From positions 1-54,691 of the forward strand of contig CAYPET010000014.1 of NCBI GenBank assembly GCA_964409905.1: a DNA stretch of 54,691 nucleotides. Direction: 5' to 3'. The notes beneath the pieces are model-generated. The model worked only from the letters and a program-made list of their open reading frames with translations, was not told the origin of the DNA and made no database searches. Positions 43,668-51,837 of this stretch are shown here, piece by piece. The translations under genes and the position numbers were made by a program. This DNA is from JAGNRR01 sp964409905 (GTDB lineage: Bacteria; Bacteroidota; Bacteroidia; Chitinophagales; Chitinophagaceae). How positions within the stretch are numbered: position 1 is the first letter of the stretch; every line of letters starts with the position of its first letter.

Positions 43668-46112
43668 CTAATAAACTGCCAACTCTACTTTCTCACTGTT
43701 ACGTGTTTGTTGTTGGGGCAGGTCCAATTGTTCCCATTGCAAATCACCTGTGTATCGATGACTTATCTGGCCTTGATGATTCATCAGTAATAGCAGAATC
43801 CATTCATTGTCACAGAGTTGCTTGACATTACTATGTTTTTCTAAAATGTCATTTACTGCCTGTAAAGGGGCCTCTATAATGACGTTGAGACGCTGAGGCA
43901 TATGCTGATATTGATTGCCATCGTGTACCGACTGCAGCGGTAATCCAATACGCAAATCTCCACCGGCGCCCTCGAATACCCCCAGACCACTCGTTACATT
44001 ATGCAATGTTTTATTTCCTGCTCCAAGCCGATCATTATCAACTGTGCTGGCATAATACTGTAGGTTTATCCAACTGGTGACAATCATGGGTGCAGTCATG
44101 ATGGTTTCTAACACCCCAAAATTTGAATCGTCTTGCCAGCTATACGAATGTAAAAAGGCCTTTCCTTCTAAATCTACTCCGAGCGTGCGTGTGCGTGGTG
44201 CAACTACAAATGCGTTACAGCCTGCTAAACCCCACTCCGGACGCACTTGTGACCAATCGTTTGCCCGGCGCAAAACAGCATTTTTTATACTAGCCTGATT
44301 TTTTATACCAAGACGCTCAGCTCTTTTTTCACGAGCGAGACTACTGGCCTGTTGCAATATCCCTTGCACTTGTTGTAATTGGTTTGCATGTGTATCATAG
44401 GCAATTTGCTCTTGAAGAAAACAAATCTTGTCTGTTGTTGTATCATGAAGGCAGGCAAGAAATAATGTGTCTTTAGGAATCTGAATGCCTTTTATTTTTA
44501 ATGCTGCCCTTATTTTAGTATCATTTAAAATTAACTGTGCGGCAAGTGCATTAATCTCACCTGAATTGCCACCACAAGCTCCACAATCCAAACCTGCCGC
44601 ATGCGGATTATTTATACTACTTGAACCATGGCCTGTAATTAATACCAAGGGGGCAAATTCCTTAAGTCCCATTGCTGTAATTGCCGATTCAGCCATAGCA
44701 AGTCGCTCTTCAAACGGAATAGCCGAAAGGTCTAAACTTGTTTTACCTGTTAACAAACTGCCAAACTCTTTGGATTTTGGTAGCGCAGTGGGCGTTGTCC
44801 AACCCATAGTATCGCCAATCAATTTAGGCAAGAAATACATGCCTAAAGGACTTACAAAACTATATGAACTCACAGAGCCCAATTTGAATTTTAACCAAGC
44901 CTTCTCTATCCTACCACGAAGTTTGCGTGTCTTATTCTCCTGCCCAGTATTATCCTGCTCAATAACTTGAGGACCAGAAGGGATCAATACCGGGCATTGA
45001 TTTTTTCCATTGGTATGCAGCAAGGGGTTGTATTTTAGTGGAAACCCAAAAAAACCGGCAAAACCAAGTGTCTTTATCTGATCGCTGATGCCTTCCAATG
45101 TGCGCCTGTAAACTTCTGATCGCACATCAATACAAAATATCATCTGGGCTATTGGCCTTTCTTTTGTAACAGCTCGCAAAGGTCTGCGATGTTCAAATTT
45201 CCGACTTAATACTCTTTGTCCGGCTAGGTCAAAAGCATCCTGCAATATTGATTGTATATAAATCAGTTCATCGGATTGTTTTGCTTTGACTGCATAGTTA
45301 TCTGATGCTACGAGTCCATTCCATTCTTTTTTCAGATCACGATATATAGATAGTAGCGCAGCCTCCCAATTCATTAACATGGCCAGCAAAGCTTTTACAA
45401 AATGGGTATTCCCGACATATAATTTATGCTGCCAGTCCAAGCCTGCGCAATATGACGACCAGCCTAATAGCTTTAATAGTATCGCATGCGTATAGGTTTC
45501 GAGCGTTGTTTGATTTAATGACAACGCATGGATAGCGTAATCTATGGCATCATTATAATTTGTGGGTACTGATTTCATGGCGTTCCGAAAACCTTTTAAA
45601 CCGGACAAATCAGGAAACAAATCATGCTTTACATCCTGGCACCATTGTGCAAACATTTCGCTTTCCGAGGTCTGTGCAGCCGCTGGCAAATTAAAATAGT
45701 GCGCCATCCAGGTGGAGGTATGATGAATAAGCAATTCAGAAATGGCGATACCCAAAACATCCTCAGCAAGTACTGATACTGTATGTACTTTTTTAGCGGG
45801 AACCATCCGTTCTTCAAGCTGGCTAATGCGCTGAATGAATTCATTAACTGAAACATGCATCTGCTTCTTTTGCAAGGCATGAACCATATCATCAGATTGT
45901 ATTTCCCCTTTGTTTATAAGCTCCAAATAAAAACCCAAAGGCATATACATCCGAATACCCCCTCGGGCTGACAAAACATTCGCAGCTCGTTCCATATCCA
46001 TATCGGCTAATCCTAAAAAAGGATTTACGGCAACACTATTCTCCAGCGGCCAAACTGGCGCTATTCGGCTGCAGACTGTATTGATTGTTTGATGATTTTT
46101 TTTGTTTTTCAT
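43668..46112 (-). CDS. dabA: DabA (DUF2309), inorganic-carbon transporter subunit
   Basis: 814 residues of the DUF2309/DabA family, the soluble, beta-carbonic-anhydrase-like partner of DabB. The zinc site is complete: C327-I-D329 in CIDVRSEVYRR, H495 in TGHGSSS and C510 in GLDCGACGG. By family knowledge, DabAB couples a cation gradient to one-way hydration of CO2 to bicarbonate at the inner membrane, thus accumulating dissolved inorganic carbon. It lies 23 nt downstream of dabB. No carboxysome or RuBisCO genes occur in the window, so a role in supplying bicarbonate for carboxylases is inferred. Confidence 0.93.
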   Translation of the reverse strand: MKNKKNHQTINTVCSRIAPVWPLENSVAVNPFLGLADMDMERAANVLSARGGIRMYMPLGFYLELINKGEIQSDDMVHALQKKQMHVSVNEFIQRISQLEERMVPAKKVHTVSVLAEDVLGIAISELLIHHTSTWMAHYFNLPAAAQTSESEMFAQWCQDVKHDLFPDLSGLKGFRNAMKSVPTNYNDAIDYAIHALSLNQTTLETYTHAILLKLLGWSSYCAGLDWQHKLYVGNTHFVKALLAMLMNWEAALLSIYRDLKKEWNGLVASDNYAVKAKQSDELIYIQSILQDAFDLAGQRVLSRKFEHRRPLRAVTKERPIAQMIFCIDVRSEVYRRTLEGISDQIKTLGFAGFFGFPLKYNPLLHTNGKNQCPVLIPSGPQVIEQDNTGQENKTRKLRGRIEKAWLKFKLGSVSSYSFVSPLGMYFLPKLIGDTMGWTTPTALPKSKEFGSLLTGKTSLDLSAIPFEERLAMAESAITAMGLKEFAPLVLITGHGSSSINNPHAAGLDCGACGGNSGEINALAAQLILNDTKIRAALKIKGIQIPKDTLFLACLHDTTTDKICFLQEQIAYDTHANQLQQVQGILQQASSLAREKRAERLGIKNQASIKNAVLRRANDWSQVRPEWGLAGCNAFVVAPRTRTLGVDLEGKAFLHSYSWQDDSNFGVLETIMTAPMIVTSWINLQYYASTVDNDRLGAGNKTLHNVTSGLGVFEGAGGDLRIGLPLQSVHDGNQYQHMPQRLNVIIEAPLQAVNDILEKHSNVKQLCDNEWILLLLMNHQGQISHRYTGDLQWEQLDLPQQQTRNSEKVELAVY

Positions 46113-46135
46113 ACGACAACCTTTTGTTGATTTAA

Positions 46136-47686
46136 TTAAGCGTTTTTAGGATATAATTTTTTTATCACTCCATCAAAAATGGTATGCACATAAAACCCAT
46201 TGCGTTTATACAACTGCCATTTACTATGTGTAAACTGCTTCTTGGTTGGTTGCTGCAGTGATTGAATTAAAACAATGAGCATATAGCTGATCACCAAAAT
46301 GACAGATGCAATTTGCACTCCAATATTTGCCATTTTGATTGCAGGTATTTGTGCTATCAGATACTGACTCATTAGGTGTTCAAAACTGAAAAATGATAAA
46401 AGCACGAATGCTGCAATTGATAGGCTAATAATTATTACTGAAAAGCCATTTTGAAGCCGAATCGTCTTTGTTAAAAAAGAAGCAAGGCCAAGCAGTATAA
46501 TGATGCCCAACACATACATCTGAAAATTAAACTGTTCGGCAGTTGCAACATAATTAGCAAAGATTAGATAAAGCAATGTACTCAAGATCAAACCAATCAA
46601 TGCCTGCAAAAAGGTTGTATTAATTTGTTCATTTCCGCGCAATAATTGCAATCTTTTTTTATCAATACCACTTCCTGATGATAGAAATGCATGTGCCTTG
46701 TAAAACGAATGCGCAATTAAATGTAGCAGAGCAGCAGCATATAGCCCCAAGCCACAAATCATTAAACTAAAACCCATATGGCCTATGCTTGAATAAGCCA
46801 AACTTGTTTTCACGGCGGGCTGTGTCGGAAAAACTAACGTGCCATAGAGCGCGGACAACCCCCCAATGATAATAAGTAATATAGGGGCAAAAGTTACCAC
46901 ATCCATCAGATACGCAAAGCGAATAATTAAAAATGGTCCTGCATTGAGCAAGCCCGCATGCAACAAACCAGAAACAGGTGTCGGTGCCTCCATAACGTCC
47001 AACACCCAACCGTGAAAAGGAATCTGCACTGATTTTATTGCCGCGGCTAAAACAAGAAACATAGCAGCTAACTCTAAATTGAGCGCGGATTGACTTTTCA
47101 GTGTTAGATAGTCAAAAATGTGACTCAAATCAGCACTCCCAACCTCTTGATAAAGCAACCATGCCGCCATAACAAGCGCTAAATCGCTAAACCGTGCTAC
47201 GACAAATTTTTTTCGCATTGCACGAGCAGCCTCTTTTCTGTCTTTGTAGAAAAATATAAGTTGTTGTAAGCTAAAACTTGTAGCTATCCATGTAAATATT
47301 AAGACGGGTAAAGTACCGGCCAGCATGAATATTTGCACTAAGCCAATGGTTACCAATAAGGACCTTAAGAAATGAGCATGGCGGGCATCGCCATCCAGGT
47401 AATTTTTACTAAACTGTAAAATAATCAACCCAATAACGGAAACCATAATAAACATAAGGGTGCTCAGCCGATCAATGATAAAAAGTGTACCAAAATCACC
47501 CAAAACCGGCATCTCTTTTTGCGCACTTGGATTCAAACCATATACTAGGCTTGCCGATGCTCCCAGTATTGCGAAACCTAGCAACAATCTTCCAGCATTA
47601 AGCACAGTTATTGGCTTTGAAACACGTGACAAAATAAGCGCACTCAACAGGACAGTGAAAGGAACTAAAACAATGAGTTGTGACAT
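46136..47686 (-). CDS. dabB: DabB, proton-conducting membrane transporter subunit
   Basis: 516 residues with about 13-14 membrane helices, homologous to NuoL/MrpA antiporter-type subunits. Family marks are the QIPFHGWVLDVMEAPTPVSGLLHAGLLNAGPFL stretch, a lysine (K in AAAIKSVQIPFHGW) and TSLAYSSIGHMGF with its buried His. The C-terminal lateral helix of NuoL is missing, which fits DabB. It is paired with dabA, 23 nt apart, and transcribed from the -7 element at 47706. Confidence 0.92.
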   Translation of the reverse strand: MSQLIVLVPFTVLLSALILSRVSKPITVLNAGRLLLGFAILGASASLVYGLNPSAQKEMPVLGDFGTLFIIDRLSTLMFIMVSVIGLIILQFSKNYLDGDARHAHFLRSLLVTIGLVQIFMLAGTLPVLIFTWIATSFSLQQLIFFYKDRKEAARAMRKKFVVARFSDLALVMAAWLLYQEVGSADLSHIFDYLTLKSQSALNLELAAMFLVLAAAIKSVQIPFHGWVLDVMEAPTPVSGLLHAGLLNAGPFLIIRFAYLMDVVTFAPILLIIIGGLSALYGTLVFPTQPAVKTSLAYSSIGHMGFSLMICGLGLYAAALLHLIAHSFYKAHAFLSSGSGIDKKRLQLLRGNEQINTTFLQALIGLILSTLLYLIFANYVATAEQFNFQMYVLGIIILLGLASFLTKTIRLQNGFSVIIISLSIAAFVLLSFFSFEHLMSQYLIAQIPAIKMANIGVQIASVILVISYMLIVLIQSLQQPTKKQFTHSKWQLYKRNGFYVHTIFDGVIKKLYPKNA

Positions 47687-47705
47687 GATTGATTGAATTG
47701 TGGTG

Positions 47706-47713
47706 CAAACTTA
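47706..47713 (-). promoter_or_regulatory. -7 promoter element for the dabBA operon
   Basis: TAAGTTTG on the minus strand matches TAnnTTTG and lies 19 nt upstream of ATG 47686. No LysR-type regulator gene is adjacent. The rest of the intergenic region up to 47897 is AT-rich with no further structure seen. Confidence 0.5.
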
Positions 47714-47897
47714 GAGCGCAGTATTTATAAATTTTTATTTATATTTTCAATACTTAGCATAATCAATAGTTATAATAACATTGCATTTTTACCTCTTATT
47801 AAGGCCTCTGTCTTTGATTTATCATCCCGTTATCATATTTGAGGCAATCGTGACGGGCAACAAGTAAGAAGCGATATTTACTCATTTTCTTTGCATC

Positions 47898-48608
47898 ATG
47901 TCTTTTCTAAAAGCAGAGTGGCGTAAGTTAATTATGGCCAATTACGAAATTGAGCCTGCAATACTGCAACCATTATTACCAGCATTTACAACCTTAGACT
48001 TTTTTGAGGGTAAGACATACGTCAGTTTAGTTGGCTTTTTATTTGATAAAGTGCGGCTAAAAGGTATCCGCATTCCATTTCACACACGATTCCCCGAGGT
48101 GAACCTTCGTTTCTATGTTCGCTATCGCCAAGGCAACCATTGGAAACGCGGGACTGTTTTTGTGAGTGAGATCGTACCAAAACCGGCTATTAGCTTTGTG
48201 GCAAACACCCTTTATAATGAACATTATTCTACTATGCCAATGCGATATTCTTGGCTTCAAAAGGAAGGATGCTGGCACATTGATTATAAATGGAAGTATA
48301 AAAACGATTGGCAGCATATAAGCGTTGTAGCAGATGAAGAAAAAATGGATATCCCGGCAGGTCATTTCAATGAATTCATTACTGAGCATTATTGGGGATA
48401 TAATAAAATTAATCTCAATAAAACAACAGAATATGAAGTGCGGCATCCCCGCTGGCAGGAATATCTCGTAAAAGAATATTCAATTACCACAAATTTTGAA
48501 AAACTATATGGTCCTTCATTTGGTTTCCTGAACAATGCTAAGCCGGCAAACGTATTACTGGCTAAAGGGTCTGCAATTAGTATTCAGCAGAAAAAACTAG
48601 TTTACTAA
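47898..48608 (+). CDS. DUF2071 (YqjF-like) protein
   Basis: 236 residues. The start, KAEWRKLIMANYEIEPAILQPLLP, and EGKTYVSLVGFLFDKVRLKGIRIPFH...NLRFYV match the YqjF/DUF2071 family of predicted acetoacetate decarboxylase-like beta-barrel proteins, function unproven. It is cytoplasmic and appears monocistronic. It diverges from dabB across a 211-nt gap and converges with the dehydrogenase-like gene. Confidence 0.85.
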   Translation: MSFLKAEWRKLIMANYEIEPAILQPLLPAFTTLDFFEGKTYVSLVGFLFDKVRLKGIRIPFHTRFPEVNLRFYVRYRQGNHWKRGTVFVSEIVPKPAISFVANTLYNEHYSTMPMRYSWLQKEGCWHIDYKWKYKNDWQHISVVADEEKMDIPAGHFNEFITEHYWGYNKINLNKTTEYEVRHPRWQEYLVKEYSITTNFEKLYGPSFGFLNNAKPANVLLAKGSAISIQQKKLVY

Positions 48609-48712
48609 TAAAAAAAGTTTTGCTTCTTAAATTCAGCCCAGTTACTGGTTTTACCAAGCAATTAAAAATCATCAACTATATGCAGCTGTGCAGATGCTAA
48701 TACCGCTCTATC

Positions 48713-49924
48713 TTAATGCTGATAGGCGTATTCGTGCAAATATTCAAATGGCTTTGTCAAACGCCCATTTTCACAGATTGTAGCATCTTGTAATATACGT
48801 GAGCGATCAGCCTTCAGTATTTCAGGGATAATATGCAGACTTAATATATTTCCGAAGTGCTCACTCGCATTCCGAGGTAACTCACTGGGCAAATTATCTA
48901 CTGCCATGATATCAATAACCTTATTGGTATTTTGGAAGGGCGCCACTTTTCGAAATGTCGCTTTATCGATGCCATAAACAGGTTGGGCAATGGTAGTAGC
49001 ACCAATATTGATAGGCACCGAGCCATTTTTGTCACAACTCACATCAGCTATAACATTCATTCTAAACTGCTCGTTCTGAATTGCTTGCTTTTCAAAATAG
49101 CGAGGAATTTTAGCGTCCCAATAGATTCCATTCATCAAAATATCGGCTTGATAAGTAAACGGTAAAAAAGGACAACAATAATCTTGTGGATGCACATAGA
49201 AATCATCTTTGTTAAATGTGCTATCGTCCATGCGGCTATATAATTTGTCACTATCCAAATTCGTAAATACGGGTTCGTCAAAATCTTTATTCAAAAACTC
49301 ATTGTCATCGACTTCCCTAAAATTACAGATATGCATCACCTCCAACAAGCCACTTGCCACGCGTCCACCACCGGTCACAGCAATTTTCATGGGCGGCCAA
49401 TCTATTTGTTTGTAGCTCAATTTGAGCGCATCATAATCTACCATTTCATGGGCAGGTGTAAGTTGAAATAATTCATATTTCTTACCAAAAGTCAGCAAAC
49501 CATTGTGAGCACCTACAATACCTGCCCATTTGCCAAACCCTACAATACGTCTACCATTTTGATAAGTCAAGCATTCATAATCTATCATTCGGATATTTTT
49601 TTCAATCAAAGCATGCATCAAGGGTTGATTATATGGCTGTGCTTTTTTGGTATGTGAAAAAAAGAAATAAGCCTTTCCATTTATTAAATCTTGAGGCCGA
49701 ACCTCTTTAACTCCGAATAAATAATCACAATGACCTAATTGTTCATTTACTTCTATGCCATGCGATTCATATTGCCAATCTGAAAAAGCACGTATATCAG
49801 AAGGTTGCACTACAAAGTGTACTTGTGGATGCTGTGCTTGAATTGCCTGGCATTGTCTTGGGGTGAAGGGCACTCGATAATCTTCAGGTATTTTTTCTTC
49901 ACGCAGTATGCCTATCTTAATCAT
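48713..49924 (-). CDS. Alanine dehydrogenase / saccharopine dehydrogenase-like oxidoreductase
   Basis: 403 residues from ATG 49924; the open frame extends 31 codons into hscB without homology. The N-terminus IKIGILREEKIPEDYRVPFTP resembles AlaDH/PNT enzymes (lysine and Arg contacts RVPFTP). The Rossmann domain has KIAVTGGGRVASGLLE near residue 205. Unlike true AlaDH, the rest (YWDAKIPRYFEKQAI; VIADVSCDKNGSVP; AVDNLPSELPRNASEHFG) matches lysine-forming saccharopine dehydrogenase-like proteins. The substrate is not certain. Its promoter overlaps that of hscB. Confidence 0.8.
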   Translation of the reverse strand: MIKIGILREEKIPEDYRVPFTPRQCQAIQAQHPQVHFVVQPSDIRAFSDWQYESHGIEVNEQLGHCDYLFGVKEVRPQDLINGKAYFFFSHTKKAQPYNQPLMHALIEKNIRMIDYECLTYQNGRRIVGFGKWAGIVGAHNGLLTFGKKYELFQLTPAHEMVDYDALKLSYKQIDWPPMKIAVTGGGRVASGLLEVMHICNFREVDDNEFLNKDFDEPVFTNLDSDKLYSRMDDSTFNKDDFYVHPQDYCCPFLPFTYQADILMNGIYWDAKIPRYFEKQAIQNEQFRMNVIADVSCDKNGSVPINIGATTIAQPVYGIDKATFRKVAPFQNTNKVIDIMAVDNLPSELPRNASEHFGNILSLHIIPEILKADRSRILQDATICENGRLTKPFEYLHEYAYQH

Positions 49925-49941
49925 TGCAGTATTTTCGCCAT

Positions 49942-49949
49942 CAAATATA
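49942..49949 (-). promoter_or_regulatory. -7 promoter element for the dehydrogenase-like gene
   Basis: TATATTTG on the minus strand lies 17 nt upstream of ATG 49924. The matching -33 would fall inside hscB. The facing hscB has the near-consensus TATTTTCG at 49930-49937, so the two promoters interlock. Confidence 0.5.
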
Positions 49950-49952
49950 ATA

Positions 49953-50456
49953 ATGGAATTTTTCGATTTGTTTGAAATACCTGTTTCATTGGTTGTAGAC
50001 AATGCTGCAATTACCAAAAAGTATTATGCCTTAAGCAAAGAGCATCACCCCGATAATTTTTCGTTACAGGATAATGAAAAACAAGAGGCTGCCTTGGAAA
50101 TAAGCGCGAAAATCAATCTGGCAAAAAAAATACTATCGTCACCTGATAAACGACTGGAGTATTTGCTGCGCGAAAAGGGAATTATTACTGCAGATGAAAA
50201 ATATCAGCTGCCACCTGATTTTTTGGCTGAAATGATGGACATTAATGAAGCCGCTATGGAGTTGGAATTTGAACCCAATGAAGCGGCAAAAATGCAACTC
50301 AAGAAGCAAGTAAACACCTTGGTTACAGCATTATTCGAAGAAGTTAAAACGTATTTTGAGGCAAAAGAATTGGAGCTTACAAAGCTAGATGCCGCCCTTT
50401 TAAAAGATTATTATTATAAGAAAAAATACTTGGATAGGATTGAAGAAAAATTGTAA
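49953..50456 (+). CDS. hscB: Fe-S cluster co-chaperone HscB (J-domain protein)
   Basis: 167 residues from ATG 49953; the upstream extension reads through the facing promoter and is rejected. The N-terminal J domain has H32-P33-D34 in KEHHPDNF, which stimulates the Hsp70 HscA. The C-terminal three-helix part (LPPDFLAEMMDINEAAMELE) binds the IscU scaffold. It acts in Fe-S cluster assembly in the cytoplasm. hscA and iscU are not in the window. Its TAA stop lies within the -7 element of the following tRNA. Confidence 0.92.
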   Translation: MEFFDLFEIPVSLVVDNAAITKKYYALSKEHHPDNFSLQDNEKQEAALEISAKINLAKKILSSPDKRLEYLLREKGIITADEKYQLPPDFLAEMMDINEAAMELEFEPNEAAKMQLKKQVNTLVTALFEEVKTYFEAKELELTKLDAALLKDYYYKKKYLDRIEEKL

Positions 50457-50461
50457 GTTTG
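50454..50461 (+). promoter_or_regulatory. -7 promoter element for tRNA-Leu(CAA)
   Basis: TAAGTTTG overlaps the hscB stop codon (TAA, 50454-50456) and lies 30 nt before the tRNA. A hairpin AAATGCA / TGCATTT (50473-50491) sits directly before the mature 5' end. Confidence 0.5.
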
Positions 50462-50491
50462 CACTCCCAACGAAATGCAATTTATGCATTT

Positions 50492-50575
50492 GCCCGAGTG
50501 GCGGAATTGGTAGACGCGCTGGATTCAAAATCCAGTGTTAGCAATAACGTGCCGGTTCGACCCCGGCCTCGGGTA
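50492..50575 (+). tRNA. tRNA-Leu (anticodon CAA)
   Basis: The acceptor GCCCGAG (50492-50498) pairs with CTCGGGT (50568-50574), leaving a G-U at position 1-72, with discriminator A at 50575. The anticodon stem CTGGA/TCCAG encloses TTCAAAA with anticodon CAA at 50526-50528. A class II variable arm and the T-arm CCGGTTCGACCCCGG are present. CCA is not encoded. It is followed directly by genes of mobile-element type. Confidence 0.97.
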
Positions 50576-50576
50576 C
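50552..50576 (+). other. Candidate left attachment site (3' end of tRNA-Leu)
   Basis: The tRNA 3' end (T-arm and acceptor strand) is a common target for tyrosine integrases. Gene content and base composition change immediately to its right. No second copy occurs in the window, so this is a proposal only. Confidence 0.35.
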
Positions 50577-50613
50577 AAAGGGTTTCAGGCAATTTTGTTT
50601 GAAGCCCTTTTTT
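50577..50613 (+). terminator. Terminator after tRNA-Leu(CAA)
   Basis: An 11-bp stem AAAGGGTTTCA / TGAAGCCCTTT (one G-U pair) with a 12-nt loop, followed by six T's. It starts 2 nt after the tRNA. Confidence 0.75.
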
Positions 50614-50705
50614 CATTTGCACACAATTTGCAAACACGTACGGAAAGAAACGGACATTATTTATCACTAAATGATAGATAATTGTCATTTTTGTTTCAAG
50701 GAGCA

Positions 50706-51428
50706 ATGAGAGATAAAGATAACATATCCATTGTAGAATTATTCGGTCCATTATTGGCGAGATTATATGCAATACGAAGCTTTACCATTCGGGATTCATA
50801 CGAGTCAATTAAGAAAAACTTTCCTCAAATTCTTATTGATTGCTTTGTCCTGGACCCCGAGGCTGTAATCAATAAGGCAAAGTCGATACTGGTTTTGGTG
50901 AATCAACTTAAAAATGATTTAGAATCAATTAAAACTGAGTACATAAAGATTTACAATGAAGAAGAAAAAAGGTTAAAGGGTAACGATAACATATTTGATG
51001 CAAGAGAATATTATTACCCTCAGCTAAATCATTACGAAACAATTGATATGATAACGAATAATCTCGAGAATGAAATTGAAACATATTCGAACGAACTAAA
51101 CGAATTAATACAGTCCCCAGAATTAAATGAAAATAGATCAGAACAAATTATTTCTAAAGAAAAGTTAGCAATTAACCTTAGCTCTGAAGAGTTAGCTAGT
51201 TTCTTAAAGTTGTTAAAAGAAGCAAATATCCTTCAAGACAACACCAATACCGTAATCAGTCAAGCTGCAACCCAGTCATTGTCAACTAATAATAAGACCA
51301 CATTTAAGGCAGATTGGGTCCGAAATAACATGTCTGCAAAGAATTATGATGAAAGTCTAATTACACGCTTATTGATCAAAATGGAGAAATCCCACAAGAG
51401 AATTATCAAAGAAAAAAAAGACAAATAA
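50706..51428 (+). CDS. Uncharacterised helical protein of a mobile element
   Basis: 240 residues from ATG 50706; an in-frame TTG at 50682 is an alternative. It is rich in Glu, Asn, Lys and Ile and almost wholly helical. A C-terminal domain (about 155-240) reading INLSSEELASFLKLLKEANIL ... TTFKADWVRNNM ... LLIKMEKSHKRI is reminiscent of the C-terminal domain of RteC-like proteins found in Bacteroidota elements, but the match is from memory and weak. It is the first gene inside the tRNA boundary. A possible SD (AAGGAG) lies unusually close to the ATG. Confidence 0.6.
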   Translation: MRDKDNISIVELFGPLLARLYAIRSFTIRDSYESIKKNFPQILIDCFVLDPEAVINKAKSILVLVNQLKNDLESIKTEYIKIYNEEEKRLKGNDNIFDAREYYYPQLNHYETIDMITNNLENEIETYSNELNELIQSPELNENRSEQIISKEKLAINLSSEELASFLKLLKEANILQDNTNTVISQAATQSLSTNNKTTFKADWVRNNMSAKNYDESLITRLLIKMEKSHKRIIKEKKDK

Positions 51429-51449
51429 ATATCATAAGTCATTGGTTAC

Positions 51450-51491
51450 CTATCAATTAGACACCTTGCATCAAGGTATTCAAGGTGATAG
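51450..51491 (+). promoter_or_regulatory. Operator-like inverted repeats before the HTH gene
   Basis: CACCTTG (51462-51468) is followed by CAAGGT (51472-51477) and CAAGGTG (51481-51487), one inverted and two direct half-sites, flanked by CTATC (51450-51454) and GATAG (51487-51491). It lies 38 nt upstream of the excisionase-like gene and could bind its product (inference). Confidence 0.4.
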
Positions 51492-51528
51492 TGTAGGTTA
51501 AAATTGCAATTTGCGTTCAAAATAAATA

Positions 51529-51837
51529 ATGAACGTAATGAAGCATTCAATCAAAACCAAACTCGACAAAATAGAGAAAATTGTAGAAGAACAAAAGCTT
51601 TTACAAAAAGAGGTACTAAGCCTGAAAGAGGCAGCCGAATATACCGGCTTTTCGAAAAGTACATTGTACAAAATGGCACATGACAGGCGGATAAGCTATT
51701 ATAAGCCCGCCAAATTAATCTTTTTCAAAAGGTCGGATTTAGATCAATATATGACATCTAAAAAAGTGGCTTCACTATCGGAAATAGATTTAGCTGAATT
51801 AATCACCTCAAAAACTCGTAGCAATGAAAAAAAATAA
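51529..51837 (+). CDS. Excisionase-type helix-turn-helix protein
   Basis: 102 residues. After a short coiled coil (1-30) comes the MerR/excisionase-type winged helix at about 31-76: LSLKEAAEYTGFSKSTLYKMAHDRRISYYKPAKLIFFKRSDLDQYM, a standard HTH_17-like pattern. Such proteins act as recombination directionality factors or as regulators in Bacteroidota integrative elements. Its end overlaps the DUF3987 gene by 14 nt, so the two are cotranscribed. Confidence 0.85.
   Translation: MNVMKHSIKTKLDKIEKIVEEQKLLQKEVLSLKEAAEYTGFSKSTLYKMAHDRRISYYKPAKLIFFKRSDLDQYMTSKKVASLSEIDLAELITSKTRSNEKK

Noticed and set aside
44485..44970. Plus-strand ORF of 161 codons inside dabA
   Set aside because: It is antisense to the conserved active-site region of DabA, with no start context or family features.
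50473..50491. Terminator of hscB
   Set aside because: The hairpin AAATGCA/TGCATTT has no T-run and lies directly against the tRNA 5' end, so it is more likely part of the tRNA precursor leader.
50482..50772. Minus-strand ORF of 96 codons covering tRNA-Leu(CAA)
   Set aside because: It is antisense to the tRNA, with a C-terminus made of translated tRNA sequence. Such ORFs are a known artefact of tRNA-Leu genes.
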